From positions 1-14,086 of the forward strand of contig JBFGDZ010000086.1 of the NCBI GenBank assembly GCA_041580375.1: a DNA stretch of 14,086 nucleotides. The letters are read 5' to 3'. A program made the position numbers and the translations under genes. Under the pieces are notes generated by a model, which saw nothing but the letters and a program-made list of their open reading frames with translations, ran no database searches and was not told where the DNA came from. This document shows, one piece after another, positions 14,030 to 14,086 of the stretch. The stretch comes from JAPUIN01 sp041580375 (GTDB taxonomy: Bacteria; Acidobacteriota; Polarisedimenticolia; Gp22-AA2). Numbering within the stretch: position 1 is the stretch's first letter; each line of letters opens with the position of its first letter.

Positions 14030-14086
14030 TCACCGGCCGCTCGGCGCCCCCGGCCGCGCGCCCGCGACCGTCCCCGTCCGCCGGCG

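Noticed and set aside
14030..14086. Start of another gene or a terminator after purN
   Set aside because: 57 bases of GC-rich sequence with no start/ribosome-site pair and no stem followed by T's.
1..14086. Mobile elements, CRISPR arrays, tRNA or rRNA genes
   Set aside because: No transposase or integrase motifs, no regularly spaced direct repeats, and no RNA gene signatures were seen on either strand.

Overview
The window is GC-rich bacterial chromosomal DNA, about two-thirds G+C by eye. Strand layout, short intergenic gaps, stop-start overlaps and E. coli-like TTGACA/TATAAT promoters all point to a bacterium. The gene mix (MttB-like methyltransferase tail, APC permease, TetR-led CoA-thioester operon, PAS sensor kinase with NarL-type regulator, purM/purN) would suit a soil or sediment Acidobacteriota or similar uncultured lineage. 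That placement is a guess from gene content, not something the sequence proves. No rRNA, tRNA, CRISPR array, insertion sequence or phage gene was seen.

Region 1 (1-1438): the last 39 codons of a plus-strand gene, probably MttB-family, meet a minus-strand APC permease tail to tail. The two stop codons share one CTAG. The permease appears to lack one internal transmembrane helix compared with its family.

Region 2 (1600-9319): a plus-strand operon led by a TetR-family regulator. Its promoter carries a near-perfect 22-bp palindrome over the -10 and start site, so the regulator probably controls its own operon. Then follow an archaeal-type HMG-CoA synthase, a thiolase-like protein and a DUF35 zinc-ribbon/OB-fold protein. 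In archaea these three form the acetoacetyl-CoA/HMG-CoA synthesising complex. Next come a split two-subunit protein of the class I CoA-transferase fold, a second copy of the same fold fused into one chain, and a zinc-dependent medium-chain dehydrogenase. Both beta portions lack the catalytic glutamate of true CoA-transferases, which places them closer to IpdAB-like C-C hydrolases. No other mevalonate gene is present. The operon reads best as a catabolic CoA-thioester pathway (oxidation, Claisen/retro-Claisen chemistry) of unknown substrate, and it is the most unusual content of the window.

Region 3 (9368-11833): a two-component system on the minus strand, a membrane PAS histidine kinase (HisKA_3 type) followed by a NarL/LuxR response regulator. 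A 137-base gap between them holds a hairpin at the kinase stop codon and an AT-rich candidate promoter.

Region 4 (11864-14029): a strong promoter, back to back with the kinase promoter, drives purM, a small two-helix membrane protein, and purN, giving two steps of purine synthesis. The N-terminal reading of purM is ambiguous. GATC is strongly over-represented wherever it was counted in the window.
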